Positions 26,050-35,665 of a stretch of 64,000 nucleotides of DNA are shown piece by piece. The position numbers and the translations under genes were made by a program. Source of the DNA: Lichenicoccus sp964242335 (lineage in GTDB: Bacteria; Pseudomonadota; Alphaproteobacteria; Acetobacterales; Acetobacteraceae); assembly GCA_964242335.1 (NCBI GenBank), contig CAXTAY010000015.1:24089-88088 (forward strand). Reading direction: 5' to 3'. The notes under the pieces were generated by a model. That model ran no database searches and had not been told where the DNA came from. It worked only from the letters and a program-made list of their open reading frames with translations. Each line of letters opens with the position of its first letter. Within the stretch, counting starts at the first letter, position 1.

Positions 26050-27080
26050 CAGAGGCTGCCGAACACCGCGGCGGTGTCCGCCATGCGGTTCGAGAAGCCC
26101 CACTCGTTGTCGTACCAGCCGCACACCCGCACCAGCTTGCCGCCATCGACCAGGGCGGTCTGGGTGGCGTCGAACGAGCAGGACGCGATCACGTGGTTGA
26201 AGTCGCTGCTCACCAGCGGGTCGGTGCTGTAGACGACGATCCCCTTCAGCGCGCCCTCGGATGCCGCCTTGAAGGTGTCGTTCACCGCGGCCACGCTGGC
26301 CGGCACGGTGCGCGGCACGAAATCGAGCGAGACCAGGGAGACGTTCGGCGTCGGCACCCGGATCGCGGTGCCGTCCAGCTTGCCCTTGAGCTGCGGCAGC
26401 ACCAGGCCGACCGCGCGGGCCGCACCCGTGCTGGTCGGGATCATGTTCAGGGCGGCGGCGCGGGCGCGGTGCAGGTCCTTGTGCAGCGTGTCGACCGTGC
26501 GCTGGTCGCCGGTGTAGCTGTGTATGGTCACCATGTAGCCGCGCTCGATGCCGAACGCGTCGTCCAGCACCTTGGCCATCGGCGCCAGGCAGTTGGTGGT
26601 GCAGGAGGCGTTCGAGATCACCGTCATGTCGCCGGTGATGACCTGGTGGTTGACGCCGTAGACGATGGTGGCATCGACGCCGTCGGCCGGTGCCGAGACC
26701 AGCACCTTGCGCGCCCCCGCGGTGATCAGCTGCGCCGCGGCCTCCTTCTTGGTGAACAGGCCGGTGCACTCCATCGCCACGTCGACACCCTGATAGGGCA
26801 CCTTGGACGGGTCGCGCTCGGCCGAGACCTCGATCGGGTCGTAGCTGCGGCCGTTGGCGCGTATCGTGATGCTGTTGCCCTCGACGCTGACCTCGCCCGG
26901 GAAGCGGCCATGCACGCTGTCGTAGCGCAGCAGGTGCGCGTTGTCCGACACGCTGCCGAGGTCGTTGATCGCGACCACGACCACGTCGGTGCGGTTGCTC
27001 TCGATGATGCCGCGCAGCACCAGGCGGCCGATGCGTCCGAACCCGTTGATGGCGACCCTGACCGGACGATTCTCTGGCAT
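26049..27080 (-). CDS. gap: Glyceraldehyde-3-phosphate dehydrogenase
   Basis: Oxidises glyceraldehyde 3-phosphate to 1,3-bisphosphoglycerate with NAD(P)+. The 343-residue protein has the Rossmann start VRVAINGFGRIGRLVLRGI, the catalytic Cys in VISNASCTTNCLAPMAKVL near residue 155, and WYDNEWGFSNRM at the C-terminus. It lies 55 bases downstream of the transketolase-like gene and is coupled to pgk by a one-base overlap. Confidence 0.97.
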   Translation of the reverse strand: MPENRPVRVAINGFGRIGRLVLRGIIESNRTDVVVVAINDLGSVSDNAHLLRYDSVHGRFPGEVSVEGNSITIRANGRSYDPIEVSAERDPSKVPYQGVDVAMECTGLFTKKEAAAQLITAGARKVLVSAPADGVDATIVYGVNHQVITGDMTVISNASCTTNCLAPMAKVLDDAFGIERGYMVTIHSYTGDQRTVDTLHKDLHRARAAALNMIPTSTGAARAVGLVLPQLKGKLDGTAIRVPTPNVSLVSLDFVPRTVPASVAAVNDTFKAASEGALKGIVVYSTDPLVSSDFNHVIASCSFDATQTALVDGGKLVRVCGWYDNEWGFSNRMADTAAVFGSL

Positions 27081-27135
27081 TTCGATGATCCTTGGCTGCG
27101 GCTGATGCTGAGACTGGTGCTTGAACCGGCGGAGC

Positions 27136-29172
27136 CTAAGGCAAACCGGTGCGGTAGACTATCCGGCCCGGCGGGACCGGGCGAGACGCCGCCAGGCGAC
27201 GGCGAACCCGCGCCGCCACGGCGTCCGGGGTGATGCCGAACTGCCGGTACAGCTCGTCGGCCGGTGCGGAGATCCCGTACTCGTCGATCCCGATGAAGAT
27301 CCCCCCGGGGCCGAGCCAGCGCTCCCACCCGAAGCCGGACGCCGCCTCGATGCCGACCCGCAGCGCCGATCCGAGCACCGCGTCGCGGTAGCCGGCGCCC
27401 TGGGCGGAGAACAGCTCCCAGCAGGGCAGCGAGACGACCGCGGCGGCGATCCCGTGCACGGCCAGTCGGTCACGCGCCTCGATCGCGATCCCGACCTCGG
27501 GGCCGGTGGCGATCAGCGTCGCCTCGCGCGCGCGTCCCGGCGGGACGTCGGCCAGCAGGTAGCCACCACGGGCGCAGCCGTCCTCGTCCGCGCGCCGGTC
27601 CGGCCGTGCACGCTCGTCGAGGTCGGGCGGGATATGCGACGAGAACGCGATCAGGCTGGGCCCGTCGACGCGCTGCAGGGCGAGCTGCCAGCACTGCATC
27701 ATCTCGGCGCCGTCGGCCGGGCGGAACACGGCGACGTTGGGCATCGCGCGCAGGCTCGCGAGCTGCTCGACCGGCTGCCAGGCGGCGCCGTCCTCGCCCA
27801 GCGCCAACCCGTCGTGGGTGAGCAGGTGGATCACCTGACGCCGCATCAGGGCCGCCAGCCGCAGCGCCGGGCGCATGCGGTCGACAGCGATGAACGAGGC
27901 CGAGCCGCAGGCCAGCAGCCCGCCATGCAGCGCGATGCCGTTCAGCAGCGCCGCCATGCCGTGCTCCTGGGTGCCTAGGCAGAGCGCGCGGCCGATCCGG
28001 CCGGCGCCGCGGGCATTCGGTCCCGGGCGGCTCAGCTGCGGCATGCTGGGCAGTCCCGGCTCGCAGGACAGGCTGACGAACTCCGGCAGCAGGCTCAGCA
28101 GCGCGTCCAGACCGCGTCGCGCCCCGGACCGGTCGCGCGCCGCGGTCGGGTCGGCCTGCGCCTCCGCCTCGAGGTCCGGCTGCCGCCACGCCTCGCGCCA
28201 CGACCGGCTCCACTGCGCGGGCAGGGTGCTGCCGACGACGCGGGCGAACTCGTCGCGGTCGCGGTGGCGGGCGAGGCGCTTGAGCCAGCCGCGTCGCGCG
28301 CCGTTGCCGCGCCGCGCGCGTGCGCGCCAGGCCTCGCCGCGCGGAGCCTGCAGCTGCGGATCGCCCGCGTCGGTCGGCGCTCCGCCGCGATGCACGACGC
28401 AGGCGATCAGGCTCGGCTTGCGTCCACGCACGGCGCTGGCGATCGCCTGGCCGATCGCGTCGGGATCGTGCGCGTCCACCTGCCGCACCGCCCAGCCGCA
28501 GGCGGCGAAGCGCGCCATCGGGTCGAATCGCGCCGTGTCCGGATCTGCCGCCGCCGCCTCGGCGCGCAGGTCGAGCTCGAACAGCACGGTCAACCGGTCC
28601 AGCCGCATCTGGCCTGCCAGTGCCGCCGCCTCCAGGGCGACGCCGGCGGAGAGATCGGTCTCGCAGGCGAGCACCCAGCTTCGGTGATCCACCAGGGAGT
28701 GGCCGAACCGCGCCGCCAGGATGCGCTCGGCCACCGCCATGCCAGCGGCGGTGGCGATGCCCTGGCCGGCCGGCCCGACCGCCATCTCCACGCCGGGGTG
28801 CTGGCCGAAGCCGAACAGCGCGCCGGCGGCGCCGTCCGCCGTGGCCTCGCCGGGTGCCGCCTCCTCGCTCAGCGCCAGCAGCGCGCGCAGCAGCGGCGCG
28901 AAGCGCGCGGCGGAGACCACGAAGCGGTCCCGGTCCGGCCAGTGCGGGTCGCCGGAATCAAAGCGCAGGAAGCGACTCCACAGCACGCTGGCGACCTCGA
29001 CCATGCCCGCCGCGTGATCGCCGCGATGCGGCTGGCGCAGCAACGCGAGGTGAAGTGCCGCGGCCAGCGCGCGATCATCCGGTGCCGGGTCCGCCCCCGG
29101 CCCTGCCGCCGCGCCGGTGCCCGGGTACGCGTCCAGGGCCGGAGCCGGTGAGAAGCCGAGACCGCGTTGCAT
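27136..29172 (-). CDS. Degenerate transketolase homologue
   Basis: Full-length (678 residues) transketolase relative that lacks much of the active site. Retained: the scaffold EVASVLWSRFLRF, VGPAGQGIATAAGMAVAE, the Glu in TQEHGMAALLNGIALHGG (Glu403), and LGEDGAAWQPVEQLASLR. Lost against known transketolases: the SGHPG loop (here PHRGDHAAG, about 48-56), the SNGHGS His (SAARFA, about 87-92), and the thiamine-diphosphate GDG (CET, 170-172) and Asn (FELD, 198-201). The His of DGPTHQP is Trp465 and the phosphate-binding Arg of LSRQ is Ser512. It keeps the classic place before gap-pgk. Either a pseudoenzyme or a protein with a new role; no frameshift is seen. The start is ATG 29172. Confidence 0.8.
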   Translation of the reverse strand: MQRGLGFSPAPALDAYPGTGAAAGPGADPAPDDRALAAALHLALLRQPHRGDHAAGMVEVASVLWSRFLRFDSGDPHWPDRDRFVVSAARFAPLLRALLALSEEAAPGEATADGAAGALFGFGQHPGVEMAVGPAGQGIATAAGMAVAERILAARFGHSLVDHRSWVLACETDLSAGVALEAAALAGQMRLDRLTVLFELDLRAEAAAADPDTARFDPMARFAACGWAVRQVDAHDPDAIGQAIASAVRGRKPSLIACVVHRGGAPTDAGDPQLQAPRGEAWRARARRGNGARRGWLKRLARHRDRDEFARVVGSTLPAQWSRSWREAWRQPDLEAEAQADPTAARDRSGARRGLDALLSLLPEFVSLSCEPGLPSMPQLSRPGPNARGAGRIGRALCLGTQEHGMAALLNGIALHGGLLACGSASFIAVDRMRPALRLAALMRRQVIHLLTHDGLALGEDGAAWQPVEQLASLRAMPNVAVFRPADGAEMMQCWQLALQRVDGPSLIAFSSHIPPDLDERARPDRRADEDGCARGGYLLADVPPGRAREATLIATGPEVGIAIEARDRLAVHGIAAAVVSLPCWELFSAQGAGYRDAVLGSALRVGIEAASGFGWERWLGPGGIFIGIDEYGISAPADELYRQFGITPDAVAARVRRRLAASRPVPPGRIVYRTGLP

Positions 29173-29257
29173 CGGGCAAGCTATAGGTGGCACGCGCCGG
29201 GTGCGGCAAGCCGGCTCGCCTTGCCGCGCTGGTCGATCCCTGCGAGCCTGTACTGCC

Positions 29258-29725
29258 ATGCCGAACCCTGCCGCACGCGCGCTCGCCACACTGTTCTGCT
29301 GCGCCTTCTGCTGTGCCCTGGCGGCGGGCTGCGACCTGGTCGACCAGCGCAGCTTCGACCGCAGCGCCGGTCGCGCGCCGGTGCCGCGTGCGCCGCCGCC
29401 GGTGGTCAGCACCGCCAGGCCGATCCCGCCGCTGTTCGTGGTGCGGTCCGGGCAGCCGGAGCAGGACTGGCAGCCGCAGCTGCGCCGCGCCGTCGCGCAG
29501 GCGCTGTCGCGCAAGCCCAACGTGCTGTTCACCGTGGAGAGCGTCGCCCCCGTGGCATCGACGCCGGCGGCGCAGGCCGCCTCGCTGCGCGCGAGCGTGG
29601 CGCTGCAGGGTCGTCCGGTGGCCGACGCGATCAGCGCCGACGGCGCGCCGCCGGCGCAGGTGGAGCTGACCGCGTCCTCCGATCCGGCGGTGAAACGGCC
29701 CGAGGTCAGGGTCTACGTGCATTAG
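29258..29725 (+). CDS. Predicted lipoprotein of unknown function
   Basis: The 155-residue product starts with a lipoprotein signal: hydrophobic stretch LATLFCCAFCCALAAGC with lipobox AAGC, Cys about residue 25. The mature part has a Pro-rich linker, then a region (VVRSGQPEQDWQPQLRRAVAQALSRKP) and a second beta-rich part ending in EVRVYVH. The spacing suggests a small periplasmic domain tethered to the outer membrane. It is divergent from the transketolase homologue and 40 bases upstream of a methyltransferase gene on the same strand. Family not recognised. Confidence 0.65.
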   Translation: MPNPAARALATLFCCAFCCALAAGCDLVDQRSFDRSAGRAPVPRAPPPVVSTARPIPPLFVVRSGQPEQDWQPQLRRAVAQALSRKPNVLFTVESVAPVASTPAAQAASLRASVALQGRPVADAISADGAPPAQVELTASSDPAVKRPEVRVYVH

Positions 29726-29765
29726 CCCGCGGCCACGCAACGCGGCACTGCTCGACGGGCTGGCG

Positions 29766-30602
29766 GTGGAGCGCCTGCTGGGCGTCGAGATCGGCCCGCT
29801 CGACCGCCCGGTGCTGCGACGCGAGATGGGCCGGGTGCTGTATGTCGACCATGCCGACACGACGAGCCTGCGCGCGAAATACGCCGACGACCCCGGCGTG
29901 CGCGCGGAGTCGATCATGGAGATCGACTGGGTCTGGGATGAGGACGGCCTGGACGGGCTGGTGCGGCGTCATGGCGCGGTCGACTACGTGATCGCCTCGC
30001 ACGTCGCCGAGCACGTGCCCGACCTGATCGGCTGGCTGCAGGCGCTCGGCCGGGCGCTGGCGGCGGATGGCGAGATCCGGCTGGTGGTGCCCGACAAGCG
30101 GTTCTGCTTCGACCACCACCGCGACGAGAGCGGCATCGCCGACCTGCTGGCGGCGCACGCCGCGGGGTCGCGGGCACCGTCGCTGGCGCGGATCGCCGAC
30201 TATTTCCTGCACGTCGTCGAGGTCGACACGCCGGCGGCGTGGGCCGGGCGGCCGCCGCCGCCGCCGCTGGTCGACGCCGAACGCTATCGCTGGGCCGAGC
30301 GGGTCTGCCGCGAGGTCCGGGACAGCGGCCGCTACCAGGACGTGCATTGCTGGGTGTTCACGCCGCGCCGCCTCTGCCTGCTGCTGGCCGAGCTGGCGGC
30401 GTTCGGCGTGCTGCAGCTGGAGTGCACGCTGTTCCGCGACACGGAGCGCGACGGCCTGGAGTTCCTGCTCGGCCTGCGCCCGCAGCCCGACGCCGCGCGC
30501 GCCGAGGCGAGCTGGCGCGAGGCCGCGGCACGGGCAGTGGCCGCGCCCGACCCTCCGCCGCCCGCCCGCGCATCGCTGCGCCGGTGGCTAATGCGGTCGT
30601 GA
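29766..30602 (+). CDS. SAM-dependent methyltransferase-like protein
   Basis: A 278-residue protein. LLGVEIGPLDRPVL occupies the SAM-loop position near the N-terminus, VLYVDHADT the acidic motif, and DYVIASHVAEHVPDLIGWL with GEIRLVVPDKRFCFD the post-loop motifs typical of class I (Methyltransf_11-like) enzymes. Such EIGPLDRP proteins are often linked to glycan methylation, but the substrate is unknown here. The GTG at 29766 is the only standard start near the conserved N-terminus; the true start could be slightly upstream. Confidence 0.7.
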   Translation: MERLLGVEIGPLDRPVLRREMGRVLYVDHADTTSLRAKYADDPGVRAESIMEIDWVWDEDGLDGLVRRHGAVDYVIASHVAEHVPDLIGWLQALGRALAADGEIRLVVPDKRFCFDHHRDESGIADLLAAHAAGSRAPSLARIADYFLHVVEVDTPAAWAGRPPPPPLVDAERYRWAERVCREVRDSGRYQDVHCWVFTPRRLCLLLAELAAFGVLQLECTLFRDTERDGLEFLLGLRPQPDAARAEASWREAAARAVAAPDPPPPARASLRRWLMRS

Positions 30603-30652
30603 CCTCGAGACATCCCGATCCACGCATGGGAGTCTGGGGCCTCAGGCCCAGC

Positions 30653-30681
30653 GGGTCCGGGGCAGAGCCCTGGCCTGACCC
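30653..30681. terminator. Hairpin between convergent genes, REP-like
   Basis: GGGTC (30653-30657) pairs with GACCC (30677-30681), with an inner GGGC/GCCC pairing around 30659-30670. It lies between the end of the + strand methyltransferase and the stop of the - strand SirB1-like gene and could end transcription from both sides. No U-tract is present. The core GGGGCAGAGCCC resembles the element at 43989-44000. Confidence 0.5.
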
Positions 30682-31556
30682 TAGGGCGAGCGTTCGCCCC
30701 GCCGCAGCGCATCGAGCTGCGCCCGGGCAAAGCTGGAGGCCTCGCTCTCGGGCACCAAGGCGAGGAAGCGCTCGAGGCAGTGGATCACGTCGCTCGCGTG
30801 GCCGAGCTCGCGGTGCAGGTCGGCGGCGTTCAGCCAGTTCCCGGCCTCGTCCGGCGCGATGCACAGCATGCCCTGCAGCGATCGCAGCGCCGCGTCCGCG
30901 GCTCCCGCGCTGCGGCGACGCTGCACCAGGTTGCGCTGCAGGCGGAGCAGCACGTCGCGGGTGCGCATCGGCCGGAGCATGCCGGCCGCCAGCGGCGTGT
31001 CCACGCCATGCGTCCGCTGCAGCAGCGTCAGCAGGTCGGAAGCGTCGAGGGTGGCGCCGCCGTCGAAGGCGTCGATCACCACCGTGCTCCCGGACGGCCG
31101 CCGCGCCGGCCGCGCCGGCCGCCGGTGCGACGCAGGTGGCGCGAGTGCCACCAGGAAGTGGCCCGGGAAGTCGACCCCGTGCCCCTCCCAGCCGGCGGCG
31201 CGGATGCAATGCAGCCACAGGATTCCGAGCGCCACCGGCAGTCCGCGACGCCGCTCGATGACGCGGATCAGGTTGGCGTTGTCGAGGTCGTCGTAGGTCT
31301 CGCTGTCGCCGCGATAGCCGAAGCGGGCGTGGATCAGCCCGGCCAGCGCGCCCACCTGGGCTTCGGCGCTGCGGTGCGACAGCACGGCGCCGATCGCCGC
31401 CGCCTCGCGCGCGAGCTCGGAGAGATGCGCCGATGCCGCCTGCCAATCCTCGAGCGGCGCATCGAGGCGGGCCAGCTGCAGCGCCGCGGTGGCCGGTTCG
31501 ATCTCGATGTCGGGCAGCAACCCGATCGCATCCAGCGCCTGCCAGGGCTCGGCCAA
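30681..31556 (-). CDS. SirB1-family (transglutaminase-like) protein
   Basis: The 291-residue protein matches the SirB1/YchA family, which has a transglutaminase-like fold plus a tetratricopeptide-like C-terminal region. Hallmarks are FGYRGDSETYDDLDNANLIRVI, ERRRGLPVALGILWLHCIRAAG and HGVDFPGHFLVALA. The C-terminal part has the helical TPR-like pattern GNWLNAADLHRELGHASDVIHCLERFL. The biochemical function is not established. It lies 20 bases downstream of the FAD oxidase gene on the same strand. Confidence 0.85.
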   Translation of the reverse strand: MAEPWQALDAIGLLPDIEIEPATAALQLARLDAPLEDWQAASAHLSELAREAAAIGAVLSHRSAEAQVGALAGLIHARFGYRGDSETYDDLDNANLIRVIERRRGLPVALGILWLHCIRAAGWEGHGVDFPGHFLVALAPPASHRRPARPARRPSGSTVVIDAFDGGATLDASDLLTLLQRTHGVDTPLAAGMLRPMRTRDVLLRLQRNLVQRRRSAGAADAALRSLQGMLCIAPDEAGNWLNAADLHRELGHASDVIHCLERFLALVPESEASSFARAQLDALRRGERSP

Positions 31557-31576
31557 GCTCGCCTCCTACGCCACGC

Positions 31577-33061
31577 TCATTCGGGCAGCAGCTTGCCGGG
31601 GTTGAACAGCCCGCGCGGATCGAGTGCGTGCTTGATCCGGCGCATCGTCTCCAGCTCGGCGCCGCCGCGCCAGTCCTGCATCATGTAGGTCTTGAGGCGT
31701 CCGACGCCATGCTCGGCCGAGAACGAGCCGTCGAGCCTGCGCACCACCGCGCAGACCGCGTCCATCAGCTCGTGGTCGCGGGCGAGGAAGGCGGCGCGCG
31801 GCATTGCCTCGGGCTGCACCAGGTTGAAGTGGATGTTGCCGTCGCCGAGATGCCCGAACGGCACCACGCGTATCCCCGGCATCAGCGCCCGGCACGCCTC
31901 GCCGGCCAGCCGGATCAGCTCCGGCACCCGGGAGACCGGCACCGAGACGTCGTTCTTGACGCTGCCGCCGGCGCGCTTCTGTGCCTCCGGGTGCTCCTCG
32001 CGCAGCCGCCAGATCGCGTCGCGCTGCGCACCGCTCTCGGCGATCACCGCGTCCAGCACCGTGCCGTCCTCCAGCGCCTCGGCGAGCACGGACTCCATCA
32101 GGGTGCGCAGGTCGGCCCGGTCGCGCGCGGTGGCGAGCTCGACCAGCACGTAGTCCGGCGCCGGCTCGGCGAGCGGCAGCACCGCGCCGTCGATCAGGCC
32201 GGTCACCATCGCCATGCTGGCGCCGGACATGAACTCGAAGGCCTGGATCGCCGATGCATCGGCGGCGCGGAAGCGGGTGAACAGGGCGAGTGCCGCCTCC
32301 GGCGAGGGCAGGCCGCACAGCGCCACCTCGATCGTGCGCGGCATCGGTGCGAGCTGCAGGATCGCCGCGGTGATGACGCCGAGCGTGCCCTCGGAGCCCA
32401 CCAGCAGGTGCCGCAGCGCGTAGCCGGTGTTGTCCTTGCGCAGCCGCCGCATGCCGTGGAATACGCTGCCGTCCGGCAGCACCGCCTCGATCCCGAGCAG
32501 CAGCTCGCGCGCGTTGCCGTAGCGCACCGTGTTGTTGCCGCCGGCGTTGGTCGCGAGCACGCCGCCGATCTGCGCCGAGCCTTCGGAGGCGATCGAGAGC
32601 GGCAGCTTGCACCCGGCCGCGGCCGCCGCGTCCTGCGCCGCCTTCAGGGTGACGCCGGCCTCCACCGACAGGGTCATGTCGACCGGATCGATGCCGCGGA
32701 TGCGGTTCAGGCGCGACAGGTTGAGGATGACCTCGCTGCCGTCCTCTCCCACCGCCGCACCGCCGACCATGCTGGTGTTGCCGCCCTGGGGCACCAGGCG
32801 CACGCCGTGGCGGACGCACAGCCGGACCGCGTCGGCCACCGCCTCGGTGTCGGCGGGGCGGATCACCGCCAGCGCGCGGCCGTGATACAGGCCGCGCCAG
32901 TCCTCGCAATATGCGTCGGTGTCGTCGTGCCCGGTCAGCACGCCGGCGTCACCGAGGCGGCGGCGCAGCGCGTCGATCAGTCCGACATCGTCGGGCAGGA
33001 GGTCTGGCATCGGTGGGAGATCTGGCATCTGCGAGAGGTCTGGCATCGGGATGTCCGGCAT
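31577..33061 (-). CDS. FAD-linked oxidase (D-lactate/glycolate dehydrogenase type)
   Basis: VAO/GlcD-family flavoprotein, probably a D-2-hydroxyacid (lactate or glycolate) dehydrogenase. The FAD-binding domain carries LVPQGGNTSMVGGA, then IASEGSAQIGGVLATNAGG and LLVGSEGTLGVIT. The C-terminal cap ends with SFSAEHGVGRLKTY and DPRGLFNPGKLLP. The chosen ATG (33061) gives 494 residues that begin with MPD repeats (MPDIPMPDLSQMPDLPPMPD) absent from relatives. An in-frame start at 33118 is possible. The exact substrate cannot be told from sequence. Confidence 0.85.
   Translation of the reverse strand: MPDIPMPDLSQMPDLPPMPDLLPDDVGLIDALRRRLGDAGVLTGHDDTDAYCEDWRGLYHGRALAVIRPADTEAVADAVRLCVRHGVRLVPQGGNTSMVGGAAVGEDGSEVILNLSRLNRIRGIDPVDMTLSVEAGVTLKAAQDAAAAAGCKLPLSIASEGSAQIGGVLATNAGGNNTVRYGNARELLLGIEAVLPDGSVFHGMRRLRKDNTGYALRHLLVGSEGTLGVITAAILQLAPMPRTIEVALCGLPSPEAALALFTRFRAADASAIQAFEFMSGASMAMVTGLIDGAVLPLAEPAPDYVLVELATARDRADLRTLMESVLAEALEDGTVLDAVIAESGAQRDAIWRLREEHPEAQKRAGGSVKNDVSVPVSRVPELIRLAGEACRALMPGIRVVPFGHLGDGNIHFNLVQPEAMPRAAFLARDHELMDAVCAVVRRLDGSFSAEHGVGRLKTYMMQDWRGGAELETMRRIKHALDPRGLFNPGKLLPE
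32998..33061 (-). repeat. Short repeats encoding MPD units at a protein N-terminus
   Basis: Four imperfect copies of a TCTGGCAT-type motif (for example at about 33002-33009, 33021-33028, 33039-33046) encode the repeated Met-Pro-Asp at the start of the FAD oxidase. Each copy offers an in-frame ATG, so the true start among them is uncertain. Confidence 0.6.
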
Positions 33062-33087
33062 GCTCCAGGGCTCCTGCTTCGGGGCCC

Positions 33088-33129
33088 CACGCTTCAGGGT
33101 CCACGCTTCAGGGCCCATGCTTCAGGGTG
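33088..33129. repeat. Three 14-base tandem repeats
   Basis: CACGCTTCAGGGTC (33088-33101), CACGCTTCAGGGCC (33102-33115) and CATGCTTCAGGGTG (33116-33129) lie between the 179-residue protein gene and the FAD oxidase gene. The third unit contains the stop of the former, so this looks like slippage at a gene end. Confidence 0.85.
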
Positions 33130-33661
33130 AGGTGAGGTAGCGGGAATTATCGAGGTGCGGCGAGGGCGATATGGCCTGGATCACCGAGGCGCCGGCGATG
33201 CCCAGCAGCACGCCGCAGATCAGGCACAGCGCCATCAGGATCCGCTTCGGCCGGCTGTCGGCACTCACCCGTAGCAGGGCCTGCTGGGCCTCGGCGCGTG
33301 CCTGGCGGGTAATGTGCAGCTCCGAGCGAAGCGCCTCGTTGCGCGCGGTGGCGCCGCGCAGGTCGAGGTCGAGCTTGTTGATGTCCGCGGTCAGCTGCGA
33401 GATGCGGGTGCGCGCCGCCTGTAGCTCCGGGGCGCCGGTGCGCGGTGCGCGGGCGCGCGCGGTCGCCGCCGGACGCGGCGCCGGCGGGTTGGGCGCGATC
33501 GCGACGAACAGGTTCTTCAGCGCCCCGCCGGTGATCGCGTTGCGGCGCGCCCGCGCGCGGATCGCCTCCAGCGCGTTGGCGGACTGCCCGGGCTGGTCCT
33601 CCAGCACCAGGGCGAGGATGTCCGACAGCGTCTTCAGCTCCTTGGGGTCGATCTGGCTCAT
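33122..33661 (-). CDS. Coiled-coil, C-terminally membrane-anchored protein
   Basis: The 179-residue protein begins MSQIDPKELKTLSDILALVLEDQ and continues with a basic/Pro/Ala-rich stretch. A long coiled coil follows (about residues 80-130, LQAARTRISQLTADINKLDL...). One C-terminal membrane helix (ILMALCLICGVLLGIAGASV, about 144-163) precedes a short tail. This topology suggests a cytosolic domain held at the inner membrane. Its ATG overlaps the stop of the Sua5 gene as ATGA, so it is translated in step with it. I do not recognise the family. Confidence 0.65.
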   Translation of the reverse strand: MSQIDPKELKTLSDILALVLEDQPGQSANALEAIRARARRNAITGGALKNLFVAIAPNPPAPRPAATARARAPRTGAPELQAARTRISQLTADINKLDLDLRGATARNEALRSELHITRQARAEAQQALLRVSADSRPKRILMALCLICGVLLGIAGASVIQAISPSPHLDNSRYLTSP

Positions 33662-34671
33662 CCGGCCGGCCGCGCCTCCGGTCGCGGTGCCGCGGCGCGA
33701 TGCAGCCGGTCGCGGATCGCGAGCCCGAGCCCGTGCGCCGGGATCGGCATCACCGCGATTCCGGTCAGCCCGCGACGGGGCGCCTCCGCATCGAGCCAGC
33801 GCAGGCCGGCGAACAGCCGCGAGGCGGCCTGCTCTAGGTCACCCGCGGCGCTGAGGTTCCAGAGCAGGGAGACGCCCGCGGGAGCCGCACCGAAGGCGAG
33901 CAGCGCCTCGCCCGCATCTGCGCCGTCGGCATCGAGACGGACCGGCAGGCGCGGCGCGTAGTGCGAGGCCAGCATGCCCGGCGAGGCTGGCGCCGCCGGG
34001 GCCGGCGCCTGGTGACGGCGCAGCAACCGCACCCCGCGGGCGGCCAGCAGCGCCTCGATGGCTTCGGCGGGCACACCGCCCGGACGCAGCAGCTCCGCCT
34101 CGTCGCGACTCAGGTCGAGCACCGTGCTCTCGAGCCCGACCGGGCAGGGACCGCAATCGAGCACCGCGTCGATCCGCCCGCCGAGGCCGTCGAGCACGTG
34201 CGCGGCCTCGGTCGGGCTGACCCGTCCGGACGGGTTGGCCGAGGGGGCGGCGACCGGCCAGTCCACCGCGCGCAGCAGGGCGCGCGCGGCGCTGCCCGAG
34301 GGAACCCGGATCGCCAGCGTGGACGATCCGGCCGAGACTGCGTCGCAGACGCGGGCGTCGCGCCGCCGCTCCAGCACCAGGGTCAGCGGCCCGGGCCAGA
34401 ACGCGTCGGCGAGGAGACGCGCGAGCGGGGTCTGCCGCACCTCGCGGAACGCCGCCTCGGCATCCGCCACATGCGCGATCAGGGGATTGTGCGGCGGCCG
34501 CCGCTTGGCCGCATAGACCGCCGCCACCGCCTGCGGCTGCCCGGCATCGGCACCCAGCCCGTAGACCGTCTCGGTGCCGAACGCGACCAGCCGACCGTCG
34601 CGCAGCAGTGCCGCCGCCCGCGCGATGCCGGCCGCATCCGCCTCGAGACGCTGCGTCGCTACCGTCCGCAT
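33658..34671 (-). CDS. L-threonylcarbamoyladenylate synthase (Sua5 type)
   Basis: Makes threonylcarbamoyl-AMP from threonine, bicarbonate and ATP for tRNA t6A37. The N-terminal YrdC domain (about residues 1-200) shows LVAFGTETVYGLGADA, KRRPPHNPLIAHV, FWPGPLTLVLERR, STLAIRVPSG and PSANPSGRVSPTEA. After the linker SPGMLASHYAPRLPV comes the C-terminal Sua5 domain, so this is the long form (337 residues) rather than TsaC. The start ATG is 34671. MtaB at 18.6 kb acts on the same tRNA position later. Confidence 0.93.
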   Translation of the reverse strand: MRTVATQRLEADAAGIARAAALLRDGRLVAFGTETVYGLGADAGQPQAVAAVYAAKRRPPHNPLIAHVADAEAAFREVRQTPLARLLADAFWPGPLTLVLERRRDARVCDAVSAGSSTLAIRVPSGSAARALLRAVDWPVAAPSANPSGRVSPTEAAHVLDGLGGRIDAVLDCGPCPVGLESTVLDLSRDEAELLRPGGVPAEAIEALLAARGVRLLRRHQAPAPAAPASPGMLASHYAPRLPVRLDADGADAGEALLAFGAAPAGVSLLWNLSAAGDLEQAASRLFAGLRWLDAEAPRRGLTGIAVMPIPAHGLGLAIRDRLHRAAAPRPEARPAG

Positions 34672-34716
34672 GAGTTCCGCCCGACCACCCGTCCCCGCAT
34701 CGAAGGGAGCCACCAT

Positions 34717-34748
34717 AGCACCTGGCGCTAGGTTTTGAGCAGCTGGTG

Positions 34749-34758
<10 letters not shown>
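34717..34758. repeat. Two 21-base tandem repeats at the cysQ 3' end
   Basis: AGCACCTGGCGCTAGGTTTTG (34717-34737) is followed directly by AGCAGCTGGTGCTAGGTTCTG (34738-34758), 17 of 21 bases identical. The second copy contains the cysQ stop codon (34749-34751), so the end of the gene appears to have been duplicated into the spacer. Confidence 0.85.
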
Positions 34759-35516
<758 letters not shown>

Positions 35517-35665
35517 CCCCGACACCTAGCGGGAGCGGGAGCGGGCGGGAAGGGGCTCCGCACGTCCTGGGAGCAGGGCGCGGGCGACGCGGCGGGCTGG
35601 CTCTGCCACGAAATGTCACATAACTAGGCGGCAGGCCGAACCGGCCCGGATCCGGAGACGACGCG

